A program made the translations under genes and the position numbers. A stretch of 64,000 bases of DNA from Eubacterium sp. Lineage in GTDB: Bacteria > Bacillota > Clostridia > Oscillospirales > Acutalibacteraceae. The DNA is taken from contig JARHZA010000001.1 of assembly GCA_029258375.1 (NCBI GenBank), positions 496,001 through 560,000 of the forward strand, read 5' to 3'. The notes beneath the pieces are model-generated. The model had not been told where the DNA came from. It saw only the letters and a program-made list of their open reading frames with translations, and searched no databases. Positions 18,427 to 27,076 of this stretch are shown in pieces (positions within the stretch are counted from its first letter, which is position 1; the number at the start of each line of letters is the position of its first letter).

Positions 18427-19209
18427 ATGTCTATACTTGAGATTAAAAATATTCATAAAAGTTTTGGTAATAACAAAGTCCTTAATGGTATTTCTTTCTC
18501 TCTTGAAGAGGGGGAAGTGCTCTCTATAATAGGTTCATCAGGTAGTGGTAAAACTACACTTCTTCGCTGTATGAACTTTCTTGAAACAGCAGATGAGGGC
18601 GAGATTTACGTTGAAGGTGAAAAGATTTTTGATGCAATTGATAAATCAAAGCATTCAGAAAAAGAAATAAGAAAAAACAGACTTAATTTTGGTCTTGTTT
18701 TCCAAGATTTCAATTTATTTCCACAATATAGTGTTTTTGACAACCTTGTTCTTGCACCAAAACTTCTTGCTAAAGAAAGAGAAGATTATAAGGCAAATAA
18801 AAAAGAAATCATAAAGGAAATAGAAGATAGAGCATATTCTTTGCTTGAAAAGGTTGGTCTTTCAAATAAGGCAAAAGCTTATCCTTGTGAACTTTCAGGC
18901 GGTCAAAAGCAACGTGTTTCTATTGCAAGAGCACTTTGTCTTAATCCAAAAATCCTTTTCTTTGATGAACCTACATCTGCACTTGATCCAGAACTTACTG
19001 GCGAAATTTTAAAAGTAATTCGTAGCCTTGCTGATGATAATATGACAATGATAATTGTAACTCACGAAATGAATTTTGCTCGTGATGTTTCTGATAAAGT
19101 TATATTTATGGATGGTGGCGTAGTTGTAGAAGAGGGAGATCCTCAAAAAGTTCTTGTTAATCCAGAAATGGAAAGAACAAAAGAATTTTTACAGTCTTAT
19201 GAAAAATAA
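18427..19209 (+). CDS. Polar amino acid ABC transporter, ATP-binding protein
   Basis: The 260-residue ATPase powers the adjacent permease. All nucleotide-binding elements are visible: Walker A GSSGSGKTTLLR (about 36-47), Q loop in FGLVFQDFNLFPQYSV, signature LSGGQKQR, Walker [15 protein letters not shown] and the H-loop histidine in VTHEMNFA. These are typical of the GlnQ/HisP group. The start lies within the end of the permease gene's context (AGAGGT ribosome site), indicating translational coupling. A terminator follows directly. Confidence 0.94.
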   Translation: MSILEIKNIHKSFGNNKVLNGISFSLEEGEVLSIIGSSGSGKTTLLRCMNFLETADEGEIYVEGEKIFDAIDKSKHSEKEIRKNRLNFGLVFQDFNLFPQYSVFDNLVLAPKLLAKEREDYKANKKEIIKEIEDRAYSLLEKVGLSNKAKAYPCELSGGQKQRVSIARALCLNPKILFFDEPTSALDPELTGEILKVIRSLADDNMTMIIVTHEMNFARDVSDKVIFMDGGVVVEEGDPQKVLVNPEMERTKEFLQSYEK

Positions 19210-19219
19210 ATAAAACAAA

Positions 19220-19245
19220 AGGAGCAGTTCAACTGCTCCTTTTTT
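19220..19245 (+). terminator. Rho-independent terminator of the amino-acid ABC operon
   Basis: AGGAGCAG and CTGCTCCT pair around TTCAA and are followed by a T-run. It sits between convergent genes. Confidence 0.88.
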
Positions 19246-19262
19246 ATTTGCTTTTATTAAAT

Positions 19263-20408
19263 TTAATCTTCAAGATTTTTCCAAAGTTTTATTCTTCCAG
19301 TATCATTAAATGCTTTAAGAGTCATAATACAAATCGGAACAACAAACATTCCAAGGAAACCAAATAATTTAAGACCAAAATATAGACCTGCAAGTGTTAT
19401 TATAGGATTTACTCCAAGGCTGTCTCCAACAATTTTTGGTTCAATATATTGGCGTATAATTGTAATTACAACATAAATTACTATAATGCCTATTGCTTGA
19501 CCTATATCGCCCATAATAAGTGATATTATTGCCCAAGGAACAAGAATACCACCAGAACCTGCAACAGGTAAAATATCAAATATGGCAGTTGCAAGTGCTA
19601 TTAAATATACATATTTGTTATTCATTACACCAATCAAATTTAAAATAGTAAAACCAAGTGATAATTCACAGAATGTTATAAACATTATAATGCCGTATGC
19701 TTTTACCATTTTTAATATTGTTTTAGAGAATACTTGCTTTATTTCAACAAGAAGATTTTTCTTTCCTTCAGGAAGTTGAAGCTGAATAAATCTAACAACT
19801 CTGTTGTAATCTTTAGTGAAAAGTATCCAAGCAACTATACCAATAACAATTCCAATTATTGCAGAAGGAACGTTTTTAACCGCACTGTAAACACCTGATA
19901 CACCACTTGAAACAGTGTTTTTAAGTGTGTCTACACTAATTCCAATAGAACTTAAATCAAAACCATTAACTATACTGCTTGTTGTGTTATTTATCCAGTC
20001 AGCAGCAGGTGCGTATACCCCATCTGGAAGAAAGCTCAAAAATTTAAGAAGTTCTGATTTTAACGTTTCCATAAACTGTGGAAAATCTGCAAGTTGATTT
20101 CCAAGATAAACTACAAAGTTTGAAATTTGTTTTCCAAGTGCAACAAGTAAAAGTATTATAGGTACAAGTACAATTGCAATTGAGAGAAAAACAAGAAGTA
20201 TAGACCAAAAAGTGTGATATTTATTTTTTGTTTTTTTATCAAGCCATCTTAGTGGTTTTTGTGTTAAAACTGCAAAGAAAAATGATAATAAAAATGGTGC
20301 TGCGGGCCAAAATAAGTATTTTAAAAACACATATCCTAAACCAACAATAACTGCAGTATATGCAATGTTAATCAAAAATGATCGTCTTTTTTCTACTTTA
20401 GGGTTCAT
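19263..20408 (-). CDS. AI-2E family transporter (permease)
   Basis: The 381-residue membrane protein has the AI-2E/PerM layout: two N-terminal hydrophobic segments, a soluble middle (about residues 100-200), then further helices with the conserved GGILVPWAI and EPKIVGDSLGVNP motifs. Members export varied solutes or act as antiporters, and only a few are linked to autoinducer-2. A longer reading frame begins at 20429. The GGAGG site (20414-20418) lies inside that extension and fits the ATG at 20408, so the shorter form is chosen. It is monocistronic and convergent with the ABC operon. Confidence 0.88.
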   Translation of the reverse strand: MNPKVEKRRSFLINIAYTAVIVGLGYVFLKYLFWPAAPFLLSFFFAVLTQKPLRWLDKKTKNKYHTFWSILLVFLSIAIVLVPIILLLVALGKQISNFVVYLGNQLADFPQFMETLKSELLKFLSFLPDGVYAPAADWINNTTSSIVNGFDLSSIGISVDTLKNTVSSGVSGVYSAVKNVPSAIIGIVIGIVAWILFTKDYNRVVRFIQLQLPEGKKNLLVEIKQVFSKTILKMVKAYGIIMFITFCELSLGFTILNLIGVMNNKYVYLIALATAIFDILPVAGSGGILVPWAIISLIMGDIGQAIGIIVIYVVITIIRQYIEPKIVGDSLGVNPIITLAGLYFGLKLFGFLGMFVVPICIMTLKAFNDTGRIKLWKNLED

Positions 20409-20521
20409 TTGTTCCTCCATTTTATGCACTAAATATACTAAATAAAGTAGTCAATATGTAGTATAATCTTATTTTAATTGAATAAACTTCATTATTCAAG
20501 TACAAAAAATAAAATTTTCTC

Positions 20522-20550
20522 TTGTAAAATGTAAAGAATAGTGTTATTAT
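20522..20550 (+). promoter_or_regulatory. Predicted sigma-A promoter of the ACT-hom-lysC operon
   Basis: TTGTAA and TATTAT are separated by 17 bases, about 50 bases before the TTG start of the ACT protein. Confidence 0.5.
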
Positions 20551-20599
20551 ATGTAAAGTGTTTTCCGTAGTAAAACAACTGTCCATAGGTGGTGAACAC

Positions 20600-21034
20600 T
20601 TGAGTAAACTAAATTATGTATTAGTTAATGCCAAAATACTTCCAGATATTTATAAAAAAGTGCTTAATGCAAAAGAATATCTTGCATCTGGGGATGCTAA
20701 AAATGCAACCCAAGCTGCTAAAATGGCAAATATTTCAAGGTCTGCATACTATAAATATAAAGATTCTGTTTTTGAATATAATCCTGAAAACTCGCAAGAA
20801 ATTGCAACCCTTTCACTAAAACTTATTGACACAAAGGGTGTTCTCTCTGCTGTTACTAATGAACTTTATGTTGTTGGAGCGAACGTTCTTTCAATAAATC
20901 AGGTTATTCCACAAAATGGAATTGCAGATGTTACGCTTACAATGCGTATTGCCGAAATGTCTGTTAGTATTGATGATTTAACGGAAAAATTAAAAAATGT
21001 TAACGGTGTAAAATCCGTTATAATAAAAATCTAA
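20600..21034 (+). CDS. pheB: ACT domain protein, UPF0735/PheB family
   Basis: The 144-residue protein pairs a short helix-turn-helix-like N-terminus (motif NISRSAYYKYKDSVF, as in Bacillus PheB) with a C-terminal ACT domain (about residues 65-140). ACT domains bind amino acids, so this is probably a ligand-sensing regulator, although its biochemical role is unproven in the family. A longer frame opens at 20558, but the AGGTGGTG ribosome site points to the TTG at 20600, and the family begins at the equivalent residue. It leads an operon with homoserine dehydrogenase and aspartokinase, which suggests a link to threonine or methionine sensing. Confidence 0.85.
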   Translation: MSKLNYVLVNAKILPDIYKKVLNAKEYLASGDAKNATQAAKMANISRSAYYKYKDSVFEYNPENSQEIATLSLKLIDTKGVLSAVTNELYVVGANVLSINQVIPQNGIADVTLTMRIAEMSVSIDDLTEKLKNVNGVKSVIIKI

Positions 21035-21086
21035 TTAACACAGTAGTAGATATTGGGTTTAAATTTAGCAAATAGGAGGTACAATA

Positions 21087-22304
21087 ATGAAGATTGCGGT
21101 TATGGGATACGGAACAGTTGGTTCTGGTGTAGTTGAAGTAATTGAACAACACAGTGAGGTTATAGCAAAGCGTACTGGTGGCGAACCATTAGAAATTGCT
21201 CATATTCTTGACCTTCACGATAATATTGGTGATCCACACGAAGCATTATTTACAAAAGATTTTAACGACATTTTAAATGACCCAGAAGTTAAAGTTGTAG
21301 CAGAAACAATTGGTGGTGTTAATCCAGCTTTCGATTACACACAAAAACTTTTAAAAGCAGGTAAAGCCGTTGTTACTTCAAACAAAGAACTTGTAGCACA
21401 AAAAGGTCTTGAACTTTTACAGGCTGCAGACGAAGGCAACACTAACTATTTATTTGAGGCAAGTGTTGGCGGCGGTATTCCTATTATTCGACCAATGAAT
21501 CAGTGCCTTGCAGCAAACAATATTGAAGGCATTGCTGGTATTTTAAACGGTACAACTAACTTTATTCTTACAATGATGATTGAGCAGGGTATGAGTTTTG
21601 ATGATGCATTAAAACTTGCTCAAGACAATGGTTATGCTGAAAAAGACCCAACTGCTGATATTGAAGGATTTGATGCATCAAGAAAAGTATGTATTCTTGC
21701 ATCACTTGCATTTGGCAAGCACGTTTATCCAAATCAAGTTGAAACAGAGGGTATTTCAAATATTACTCTTGAAGATGTTTCTTATGTTTCATCTGCAAAC
21801 GGAGTTATTAAACTTCTTGGCCAAATTAAGTATATTAACGAAGATAAAATTGCTGCTTTTGTAAGCCCTGCTGTTGTTTATAACGGAAGTCAGCTTGCAT
21901 CAGTTCGTGATGTTTTCAATGCAATTCTTGTTCGTGGCGACGCTGTTGGTGACGTTTGTTTCTACGGCCGTGGCGCAGGTAAATTACCTACTGCTTCTGC
22001 TGTTGTTGCAGATATGCTTGACTGCGCAAAGCACGTTGATAGAAAGAAGATTTTTGGTTGGGGTGCTGGCGAAGAAGATTATGTAGTTGATTACAGATCT
22101 ACAATTGAAATGCCTTTCTATGTTCGTGCTAAGATGAGCGAAAGTGATGCAGTAAATATATTCCACAATGTTAAATTCCTTTCAAGAAAAGGTCAACCTT
22201 CTGATGAAGTTGCATTTATTACAGATAAAATGACAGAAAATGCACTTAAAGAAAAACTTGCAGATTCAGAAGTGCTTAACATTATCAAGGTAACAAATTA
22301 CTAA
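21087..22304 (+). CDS. hom: Homoserine dehydrogenase
   Basis: The enzyme reduces aspartate semialdehyde to homoserine, the branch point to threonine and methionine. The N-terminal Rossmann motif is GYGTVGSGVV (residues 7-16), followed by NKELVA, the GGGIPIIRP loop and the signature GILNGTTNFIL with later AQDNGYAEKDPTADIEG. The ~60 C-terminal residues are ACT-like (RAKMSESDAVNIF) but shorter than in many homologues (405 against roughly 430 residues), so feedback control may differ. A strong AGGAGG site precedes the ATG. It lies between the ACT protein and aspartokinase genes, which supports a common pathway. Confidence 0.95.
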   Translation: MKIAVMGYGTVGSGVVEVIEQHSEVIAKRTGGEPLEIAHILDLHDNIGDPHEALFTKDFNDILNDPEVKVVAETIGGVNPAFDYTQKLLKAGKAVVTSNKELVAQKGLELLQAADEGNTNYLFEASVGGGIPIIRPMNQCLAANNIEGIAGILNGTTNFILTMMIEQGMSFDDALKLAQDNGYAEKDPTADIEGFDASRKVCILASLAFGKHVYPNQVETEGISNITLEDVSYVSSANGVIKLLGQIKYINEDKIAAFVSPAVVYNGSQLASVRDVFNAILVRGDAVGDVCFYGRGAGKLPTASAVVADMLDCAKHVDRKKIFGWGAGEEDYVVDYRSTIEMPFYVRAKMSESDAVNIFHNVKFLSRKGQPSDEVAFITDKMTENALKEKLADSEVLNIIKVTNY

Positions 22305-22331
22305 AATATATAACAATTCGGAGGAATACAA

Positions 22332-23540
22332 ATGGCTTTAATCGTTCAAAAATTCGGCGGTTCATCAGTTAGAGATGCCGAACGAGTAATGAATGTTGCC
22401 CGTATCGTTACTGATACTTACAAGGCGGGTAATGATGTTGTAGTTGTAGTTTCTGCTCAGGGAGATACAACTGATGACTTAATTGAAAAAGCGGCAGAAA
22501 TCAACAAAAATCCAGCTAAACGTGAAATGGACCAACTTTTAACTGCAGGTGAGCAAATTTCAATTTCTCTTCTTGCAATGGCTATTGAAAGTCTTGGTTT
22601 TCCTGTAATCTCACTTTTAGGTTGGCAGGCAGGATTTAACACAAACTCTGTTTATGGTTTTGCAAGAATTAAAAATATTAGAACAAACAGACTCCAAGCT
22701 GAACTTGCAAAGCACAACATTGTTGTTGTAGCAGGCTTCCAAGGTCTTAACCGTTATGATGATTTAACAACACTTGGCCGTGGTGGTTCAGATACTTCTG
22801 CAGTTGCAATTGCGGCAGCACTTCATGCAGATAAGTGTCAAATATTCACAGATGTTGAAGGTGTTTACACAGCAGATCCAAGAAAAGTTACTTCAGCTCA
22901 AAAACTTGATGAGATCACTTATGATGAAATGCTTGAACTTGCAACATTAGGTGCTCAAGTACTTAATAACCGTTCAGTAGAAATGGCTAAAAAATATTCA
23001 GTAGAACTTGAAGTTCTTTCATCACTTAATCCCGTTCCGGGAACTATTGTTAAGGAGAAAATTAAAATGGAAAAAATGCTTATCAGAGGTGTTACAAAAG
23101 ATACAGATGTTGCACTTATCACAGTTATTGGACTTAGCGACAACCCAGGTGTTGCTTTCCAAATCTTCTCAAAGCTTGCACAAAGAAACATTAACGTAGA
23201 TATTATTCTTCAGTCAGTTGGCCGTGATGGTACAAAAGACCTTACATTTACAGTTTCTCAAGCAAATGGTCCAAAAGCAGTTGAACTTGTTGAAGAATTA
23301 ACTGTTTCAGAAGGAACAAAAATCACTTGTGAAACAAACGTTGCTAAGGTTTCAATCGTTGGCGCAGGTATGGAATCACACCCTGGCACAGCATCAACAA
23401 TGTTTGAGGCTCTTTATGCACAAAACATCAATATCAAGATGATTTCAACTTCAGAAATTAAGATTTCTGTTATCATTGATACAGAAGATGCAGACCGTGC
23501 AGTAAGCGCTGTTCACAACGCATTTTTACCAAACGACTAA
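22332..23540 (+). CDS. lysC: Aspartokinase (with probable in-frame beta subunit)
   Basis: The 402-residue enzyme phosphorylates aspartate, the first step towards lysine, threonine and methionine. The kinase domain shows VQKFGGSSV (residues 5-13), LLTAGEQIS and GRGGSDTSAVA. Two C-terminal ACT domains begin near residue 260 (VIGLSDNPGVAFQIF) and near 335 (VSIVGAGMESHPG). An internal AAGGAG (23052-23057) sits 9 bases before an in-frame ATG at 23067, the same arrangement that makes the beta subunit of Bacillus aspartokinase II. The gene closes the ACT-hom-lysC operon and is followed by a terminator. Confidence 0.96.
   Translation: MALIVQKFGGSSVRDAERVMNVARIVTDTYKAGNDVVVVVSAQGDTTDDLIEKAAEINKNPAKREMDQLLTAGEQISISLLAMAIESLGFPVISLLGWQAGFNTNSVYGFARIKNIRTNRLQAELAKHNIVVVAGFQGLNRYDDLTTLGRGGSDTSAVAIAAALHADKCQIFTDVEGVYTADPRKVTSAQKLDEITYDEMLELATLGAQVLNNRSVEMAKKYSVELEVLSSLNPVPGTIVKEKIKMEKMLIRGVTKDTDVALITVIGLSDNPGVAFQIFSKLAQRNINVDIILQSVGRDGTKDLTFTVSQANGPKAVELVEELTVSEGTKITCETNVAKVSIVGAGMESHPGTASTMFEALYAQNINIKMISTSEIKISVIIDTEDADRAVSAVHNAFLPND
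23067..23540 (+). CDS. Predicted aspartokinase beta subunit from internal start
   Basis: Translation from the internal ATG would give a 157-residue protein made only of the tandem ACT domains, close in size to the ~160-residue beta subunit known for Bacillus aspartokinase II. The internal ribosome site is AAGGAG at 23052-23057 with 9-base spacing, as good as the site of the full-length start. Such beta chains form alpha2-beta2 enzymes and carry the allosteric site. The call rests on this site and on precedent; no expression evidence is available. Confidence 0.6.
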   Translation: MEKMLIRGVTKDTDVALITVIGLSDNPGVAFQIFSKLAQRNINVDIILQSVGRDGTKDLTFTVSQANGPKAVELVEELTVSEGTKITCETNVAKVSIVGAGMESHPGTASTMFEALYAQNINIKMISTSEIKISVIIDTEDADRAVSAVHNAFLPND

Positions 23541-23566
23541 TTTTATTTTTGTAAATAAAACATACC

Positions 23567-23596
23567 AAAGCGGCGGGGTAGACCTTGCCGCTTTTT
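23567..23596 (+). terminator. Rho-independent terminator of the ACT-hom-lysC operon
   Basis: AAAGCGGC and GCCGCTTT pair around a GC-containing loop and are followed by T residues. The greA promoter begins directly downstream. Confidence 0.85.
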
Positions 23597-23597
23597 C

Positions 23598-23626
23598 TTG
23601 ACTTTAAGTATATTATAATATATAAT
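23598..23626 (+). promoter_or_regulatory. Predicted sigma-A promoter of greA-lysS
   Basis: TTGACT and a perfect TATAAT are separated by 17 bases, about 40 bases upstream of the greA start. Confidence 0.68.
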
Positions 23627-23667
23627 TAGTGATTGATATAGAATATGATATAAAGGAGTTTTTTGTT

Positions 23668-24135
23668 ATGGCAGCAAAAACATTTAAGATGACCGCAGTC
23701 GGAAAAGCGGAACTTGAAAAAGAACTTGAATTTCTTAAAACTGAAGGTCGTATAGATATTGCAGAAAAACTTAAAGTTGCTCGTTCTTATGGTGACCTTT
23801 CTGAAAACAGTGAATACGATGAAGCTAAGTCTGAACAAGCTAAAATTGAAGCACGTATCACCGAACTTGAATATCAACTTGATCACGCTGAAATTATAGA
23901 CGTTGCAGATAAAGATACTGCATCAATGGGTTCAGTTGTTTCAATCAAAAGACTTAATGACGGCTTTGAAGCTAAATATGAAATCGTTGGTTTTGCACAA
24001 AGTGATCCTTCAAATGGCAAAATCTCAGACGAAAGCCCTGTTGGTAAAGCACTTGTTGGTGCAAAAGTTGGCGATGTGGTTACTGTTGAAGCTCCAATCG
24101 GCAATATTGAAGTTGAAATTTTAGATATTGAATAA
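23668..24135 (+). CDS. greA: Transcription elongation factor GreA
   Basis: GreA rescues backtracked RNA polymerase by stimulating transcript cleavage. The 155-residue protein has the N-terminal coiled coil with the acidic tip (ARSYGDLSENSEYDEAK, about residues 35-51) and a C-terminal FKBP-like domain with GSVVSIKRL and DESPVGKALVGAKVGD. An upstream in-frame ATG at 23629 is open, but the AAGGAG site (23652-23657) and family length fix the start at 23668. lysS follows 13 bases later, a common Firmicutes pairing. Confidence 0.96.
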   Translation: MAAKTFKMTAVGKAELEKELEFLKTEGRIDIAEKLKVARSYGDLSENSEYDEAKSEQAKIEARITELEYQLDHAEIIDVADKDTASMGSVVSIKRLNDGFEAKYEIVGFAQSDPSNGKISDESPVGKALVGAKVGDVVTVEAPIGNIEVEILDIE

Positions 24136-24148
24136 GAGGTAGAAATAT

Positions 24149-25984
24149 ATGGCAGGAAAGTTTGAAATCAGCAAAAACGCTGACAGCACTTTCACATTTG
24201 AATTTAAGTTAGAAGATAAAGTTATTGCATCATCTCCTGTTTTTGAAAAAGAAGACGAATGTAAGCGTGGCGTTAAAGCCGTTAAGAAAAACAGCAGAAT
24301 GAAAGTACAAAATGCTCTTCAAAATGACGAAGAAAAAACGAATCCTAAATTCCTTGTTGAAGCAGATGGCGATAAAGTAAAATACACACTTTATCTTCAA
24401 ACAGGTGCAGTTGCTTGCACAGGTGTTGCAGAAAACGAAGAAGAAGCACTTGCTAATATTGAATTTATTGGTAACAATGCAAATGCTGCTCCTATGGCAG
24501 TTGCAGAAGTTGTTCTTTCTGAAAATGAACAAAAGCAAATCAGAATTAACAAACTTAAAACTCTTCAAGAAAATGGTGCAGATCCATTCGAAATTACAGT
24601 TGCAAATCAAACACACGAAAGCAACGAAGTAAAAGATAACTATGATGAACTTGAAGGTAAGGACGTTTCTGTTTGTGGTAGAATTATGACTTGGCGTGAT
24701 ATGGGTAAAGCAAACTTTATCGATGTTCAAGACAGAAACGGCAGAATTCAAGTTTATGTTCGTATGAACGATATTGGCGAAGAAGAATATAAAGAATTTA
24801 AGAAGTGGGACCTTGGCGATCTTGTTGAAGTTACAGGTTTTGTATTTAAAACAAGAACAGGCGAAATCTCTGTTCACGCAAAAGAAATTAAACTTCTTGC
24901 AAAATCTCTTCTTCCACTTCCAGAAAAATTCCATGGTCTTCAAGATACAGACACAAGATACAGAAGACGTTATCTTGATATGATTATGAACCCTGGTGTT
25001 AAAGATGCGTTTATCAAACGTTCAAAAATTATTTCTTCAATGAGAAATTATCTTGATAATATCGGATTTATTGAAGTTGAAACTCCAATGCTCAACAATA
25101 TCCCTGGTGGTGCAAACGCAAGACCATTTATAACTCACCACAATGCTCTTAACATTGATATGTATATGAGAATTGCAACAGAACTTCACTTAAAACGTCT
25201 TATCGTTGGCGGTATGGAAAGAGTTTACGAAATTGGTCGTCAATTTAGAAACGAGGGTATGGATGTTAAGCATAACCCAGAGTTTACTACAATCGAACTT
25301 TACCAAGCATATACCGATTATAATGGTATGATGGATATTACAGAGGCTCTTATCCGCAATGCATCACTTGAAGCAAATGGCACTTGTCGTATTTCTTTTG
25401 ACGGCACAGAAATTGACCTTGAAAGCCCATTCAAAAGACTTACAATGGTTGATGCTGTTAAAGAATACAGTGGTGTCGATTTCTCAGAATTTACAGGCGA
25501 TAGCGAAAAAGCAGTTGCTATTTGTAAAGAAAAGGGAATCGAATACGATGCAAACAAAGCAACTTGGGGCGATATTCTCAACCTCTTCTTTGAAGAATTT
25601 GTTGAAGATAATCTTATTCAGCCAACATTTATTATGGACTACCCAGTTGAAGTTTCTCCTCTTACTAAGAGAAAACCTGGTAGCCCAGAATTAACAGAAC
25701 GTTTCGAACTCTTCATTACTGGTTATGAATTTGCAAATGCTTATTCAGAACTTAATGACCCAATTGACCAAATGGAACGTTTTAGAGCACAAATGAAGTT
25801 GCGTGAAGCTGGCGATGACGAGGCTAATATGATTGATGATGATTTCGTAATGGCTCTTGAATACGGTATGCCTCCAACAGGTGGTATGGGTATGGGTATT
25901 GATAGACTTACAATGCTCCTTACAGATTCTCATAGCATAAGAGACGTACTCCTCTTCCCAACAATGAAACCACTTGATAAGTAA
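24149..25984 (+). CDS. lysS: Lysyl-tRNA synthetase (class II) with two N-terminal DUF1508-like repeats
   Basis: From about residue 125 this is an ordinary class II LysS, which charges tRNA-Lys. The OB-fold anticodon domain has GRIMTWRDMGKANFIDVQD, motif 2 is around YEIGRQFRNEGMD, and motif 3 is GMGMGIDRLTML near the C-terminus. The first ~115 residues are extra. Residues 4-50 (KFEISKNADSTFTFEF, then VKAVKKNSRM) look like a YegP/DUF1508 repeat, and residues ~66-112 (KFLVEADGDKVKYTLYL) look like a second, diverged copy. The extension is in frame, the AGAGGT site precedes the long start, and no ribosome site precedes the Met near residue 115. At 611 residues it is about 110 longer than usual. 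Confidence 0.94.
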   Translation: MAGKFEISKNADSTFTFEFKLEDKVIASSPVFEKEDECKRGVKAVKKNSRMKVQNALQNDEEKTNPKFLVEADGDKVKYTLYLQTGAVACTGVAENEEEALANIEFIGNNANAAPMAVAEVVLSENEQKQIRINKLKTLQENGADPFEITVANQTHESNEVKDNYDELEGKDVSVCGRIMTWRDMGKANFIDVQDRNGRIQVYVRMNDIGEEEYKEFKKWDLGDLVEVTGFVFKTRTGEISVHAKEIKLLAKSLLPLPEKFHGLQDTDTRYRRRYLDMIMNPGVKDAFIKRSKIISSMRNYLDNIGFIEVETPMLNNIPGGANARPFITHHNALNIDMYMRIATELHLKRLIVGGMERVYEIGRQFRNEGMDVKHNPEFTTIELYQAYTDYNGMMDITEALIRNASLEANGTCRISFDGTEIDLESPFKRLTMVDAVKEYSGVDFSEFTGDSEKAVAICKEKGIEYDANKATWGDILNLFFEEFVEDNLIQPTFIMDYPVEVSPLTKRKPGSPELTERFELFITGYEFANAYSELNDPIDQMERFRAQMKLREAGDDEANMIDDDFVMALEYGMPPTGGMGMGIDRLTMLLTDSHSIRDVLLFPTMKPLDK

Positions 25985-26003
25985 ATTAAACTTACAATAA
26001 ATA

Positions 26004-26036
26004 AAAGGGCAATCTCAAAAGAGAATGCCCTTTTTA
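26004..26036 (+). terminator. Rho-independent terminator of greA-lysS
   Basis: AAGGGCA-TCTC and GAGA-TGCCCTT pair around AAAA with one A-A bulge and are followed by a T-run. Confidence 0.87.
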
Positions 26037-26061
26037 TTATACCAAGATTGGAGTGTAAGAA

Positions 26062-26517
26062 ATGAATATTAGATTAGCAAAACAAAATGATATAGATTGC
26101 TGGATGTATCTTGTTGATAAAGTTAAAGATTTGTTCCCAGGCCTTGAAACAGAAGATGCAATAAAAGAGCATAGAACTACGGTTTTAGATTTTATTGAAA
26201 AATCTTCAGCAATTTGTGCAGAAGAAAATAATAAAATTGTTGGTGAATTGCTATTTTCAAAAGAAGAAAGTATGCTTTGTTTTTTAGCAGTAGATACAGA
26301 ATATCGCCGAAAACATATAGCAGAAAAAATGTTTTCATATATGCTTGAATTTATGGATAAGGAAAAAGATATATTAGTAACAACATATCGTGATGATGTT
26401 ACAGTAGGAAAGCCAGCAAGAGAATTTTATAAGCATTTGGGTTTTGTTGAAGGAAAATTAACAGAAGAGTTTGGAAGCCCGGTGCAAGAATTTATTTTTA
26501 AAAGAAAAAAACTATAA
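26062..26517 (+). CDS. GNAT family N-acetyltransferase
   Basis: The 151-residue protein has the single-domain GNAT fold: an N-terminal RLAKQNDIDCWMYL helix, the LFSKEESMLCFLAVDTEYRRKHIAEKMF region (the acetyl-CoA-binding motif A around LAVDTEYRRKHIAEK, about 75-90) and the C-terminal EFYKHLGFVEG motif. It would transfer an acetyl group from acetyl-CoA to an amine; the substrate is unknown. The canonical R-x-x-G-x-G/A of motif A appears as RRKHIA, which is slightly unusual but tolerated in the family. It stands alone after the lysS terminator. Confidence 0.83.
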   Translation: MNIRLAKQNDIDCWMYLVDKVKDLFPGLETEDAIKEHRTTVLDFIEKSSAICAEENNKIVGELLFSKEESMLCFLAVDTEYRRKHIAEKMFSYMLEFMDKEKDILVTTYRDDVTVGKPAREFYKHLGFVEGKLTEEFGSPVQEFIFKRKKL

Positions 26518-26860
26518 ATCAATATTTTTAATATAGTTTTAAATAGTCTTATTACTTATTGTTTAGTTCTTAGTATATAAATTAGTTGTAAAATTATAGA
26601 ATTGCTAATAGTAATTTAAAATTTTAACTTTAGTCATATAGTACAATCAAATAAATGATCTAAATAAAATTTTAGTGATTTTGTAATATCTATTGACCAA
26701 AATTAAATAATAATATACAATCTAATTGAGATTAATGAGTGGTAAAAATTATTTTTTATTGCATATTATTTTGAAAATTAAACAAAAGGTGGTCTTTCCA
26801 ATGGGTAATTTTTATATCTAATATTGTTCGTATTTAAAACAATGGGGAAGGGTGTTTTTT
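26518..26860. other. AT-rich gap with one tiny ORF
   Basis: This stretch is very AT-rich and has no ORF of useful size. The only structured element seen is a 6-codon ORF (26801-26821, MGNFYI) with a proper AAAGGTGG site 8 bases upstream, followed 40 bases later by the small membrane protein gene. Confidence 0.5.
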
Positions 26861-27076
26861 ATGAAAAATAGTATAAGTAAAAAAACATATTACTGGATTT
26901 TTACCGTTTTGAATATTCTTTTGTTTTTGGCTTTTCACTTAGGAATGTTTTTCTATTTTGGCTCTGATGTTCTTTTACAGAAAGGTACAGTAAGAACATT
27001 TTGGCTTTTAGGTTCAATTATAATTATTTGCATTTCATTTTTCAGAGAACCAATTGCAAAAAGGATATATAAATAA
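26861..27076 (+). CDS. Small two-helix membrane protein, unknown
   Basis: I do not recognise this 71-residue protein. It has a short basic N-terminus, one hydrophobic helix at about residues 9-32, a loop with charged residues and a second helix at about 45-60, then a basic C-terminus (REPIAKRIYK). A GTG at 26852 is also in frame, but the GGGGAAGGG site (26844-26852) fits the ATG at 26861. No homologous neighbour helps. It is probably an inner-membrane protein. Confidence 0.55.
   Translation: MKNSISKKTYYWIFTVLNILLFLAFHLGMFFYFGSDVLLQKGTVRTFWLLGSIIIICISFFREPIAKRIYK

Noticed and set aside
24230-24943. 237-codon open frame on the minus strand opposite lysS
   Set aside because: It is the antisense shadow of lysS: Phe/Asn/Cys/Ile-rich, low complexity, no ribosome site, while the plus strand reads a clear synthetase.
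24491-25984. Shorter LysS starting at the Met near residue 115
   Set aside because: No ribosome site precedes it, whereas the long start has AGAGGT and sits 13 bases after greA. It is kept only as a test in the findings.
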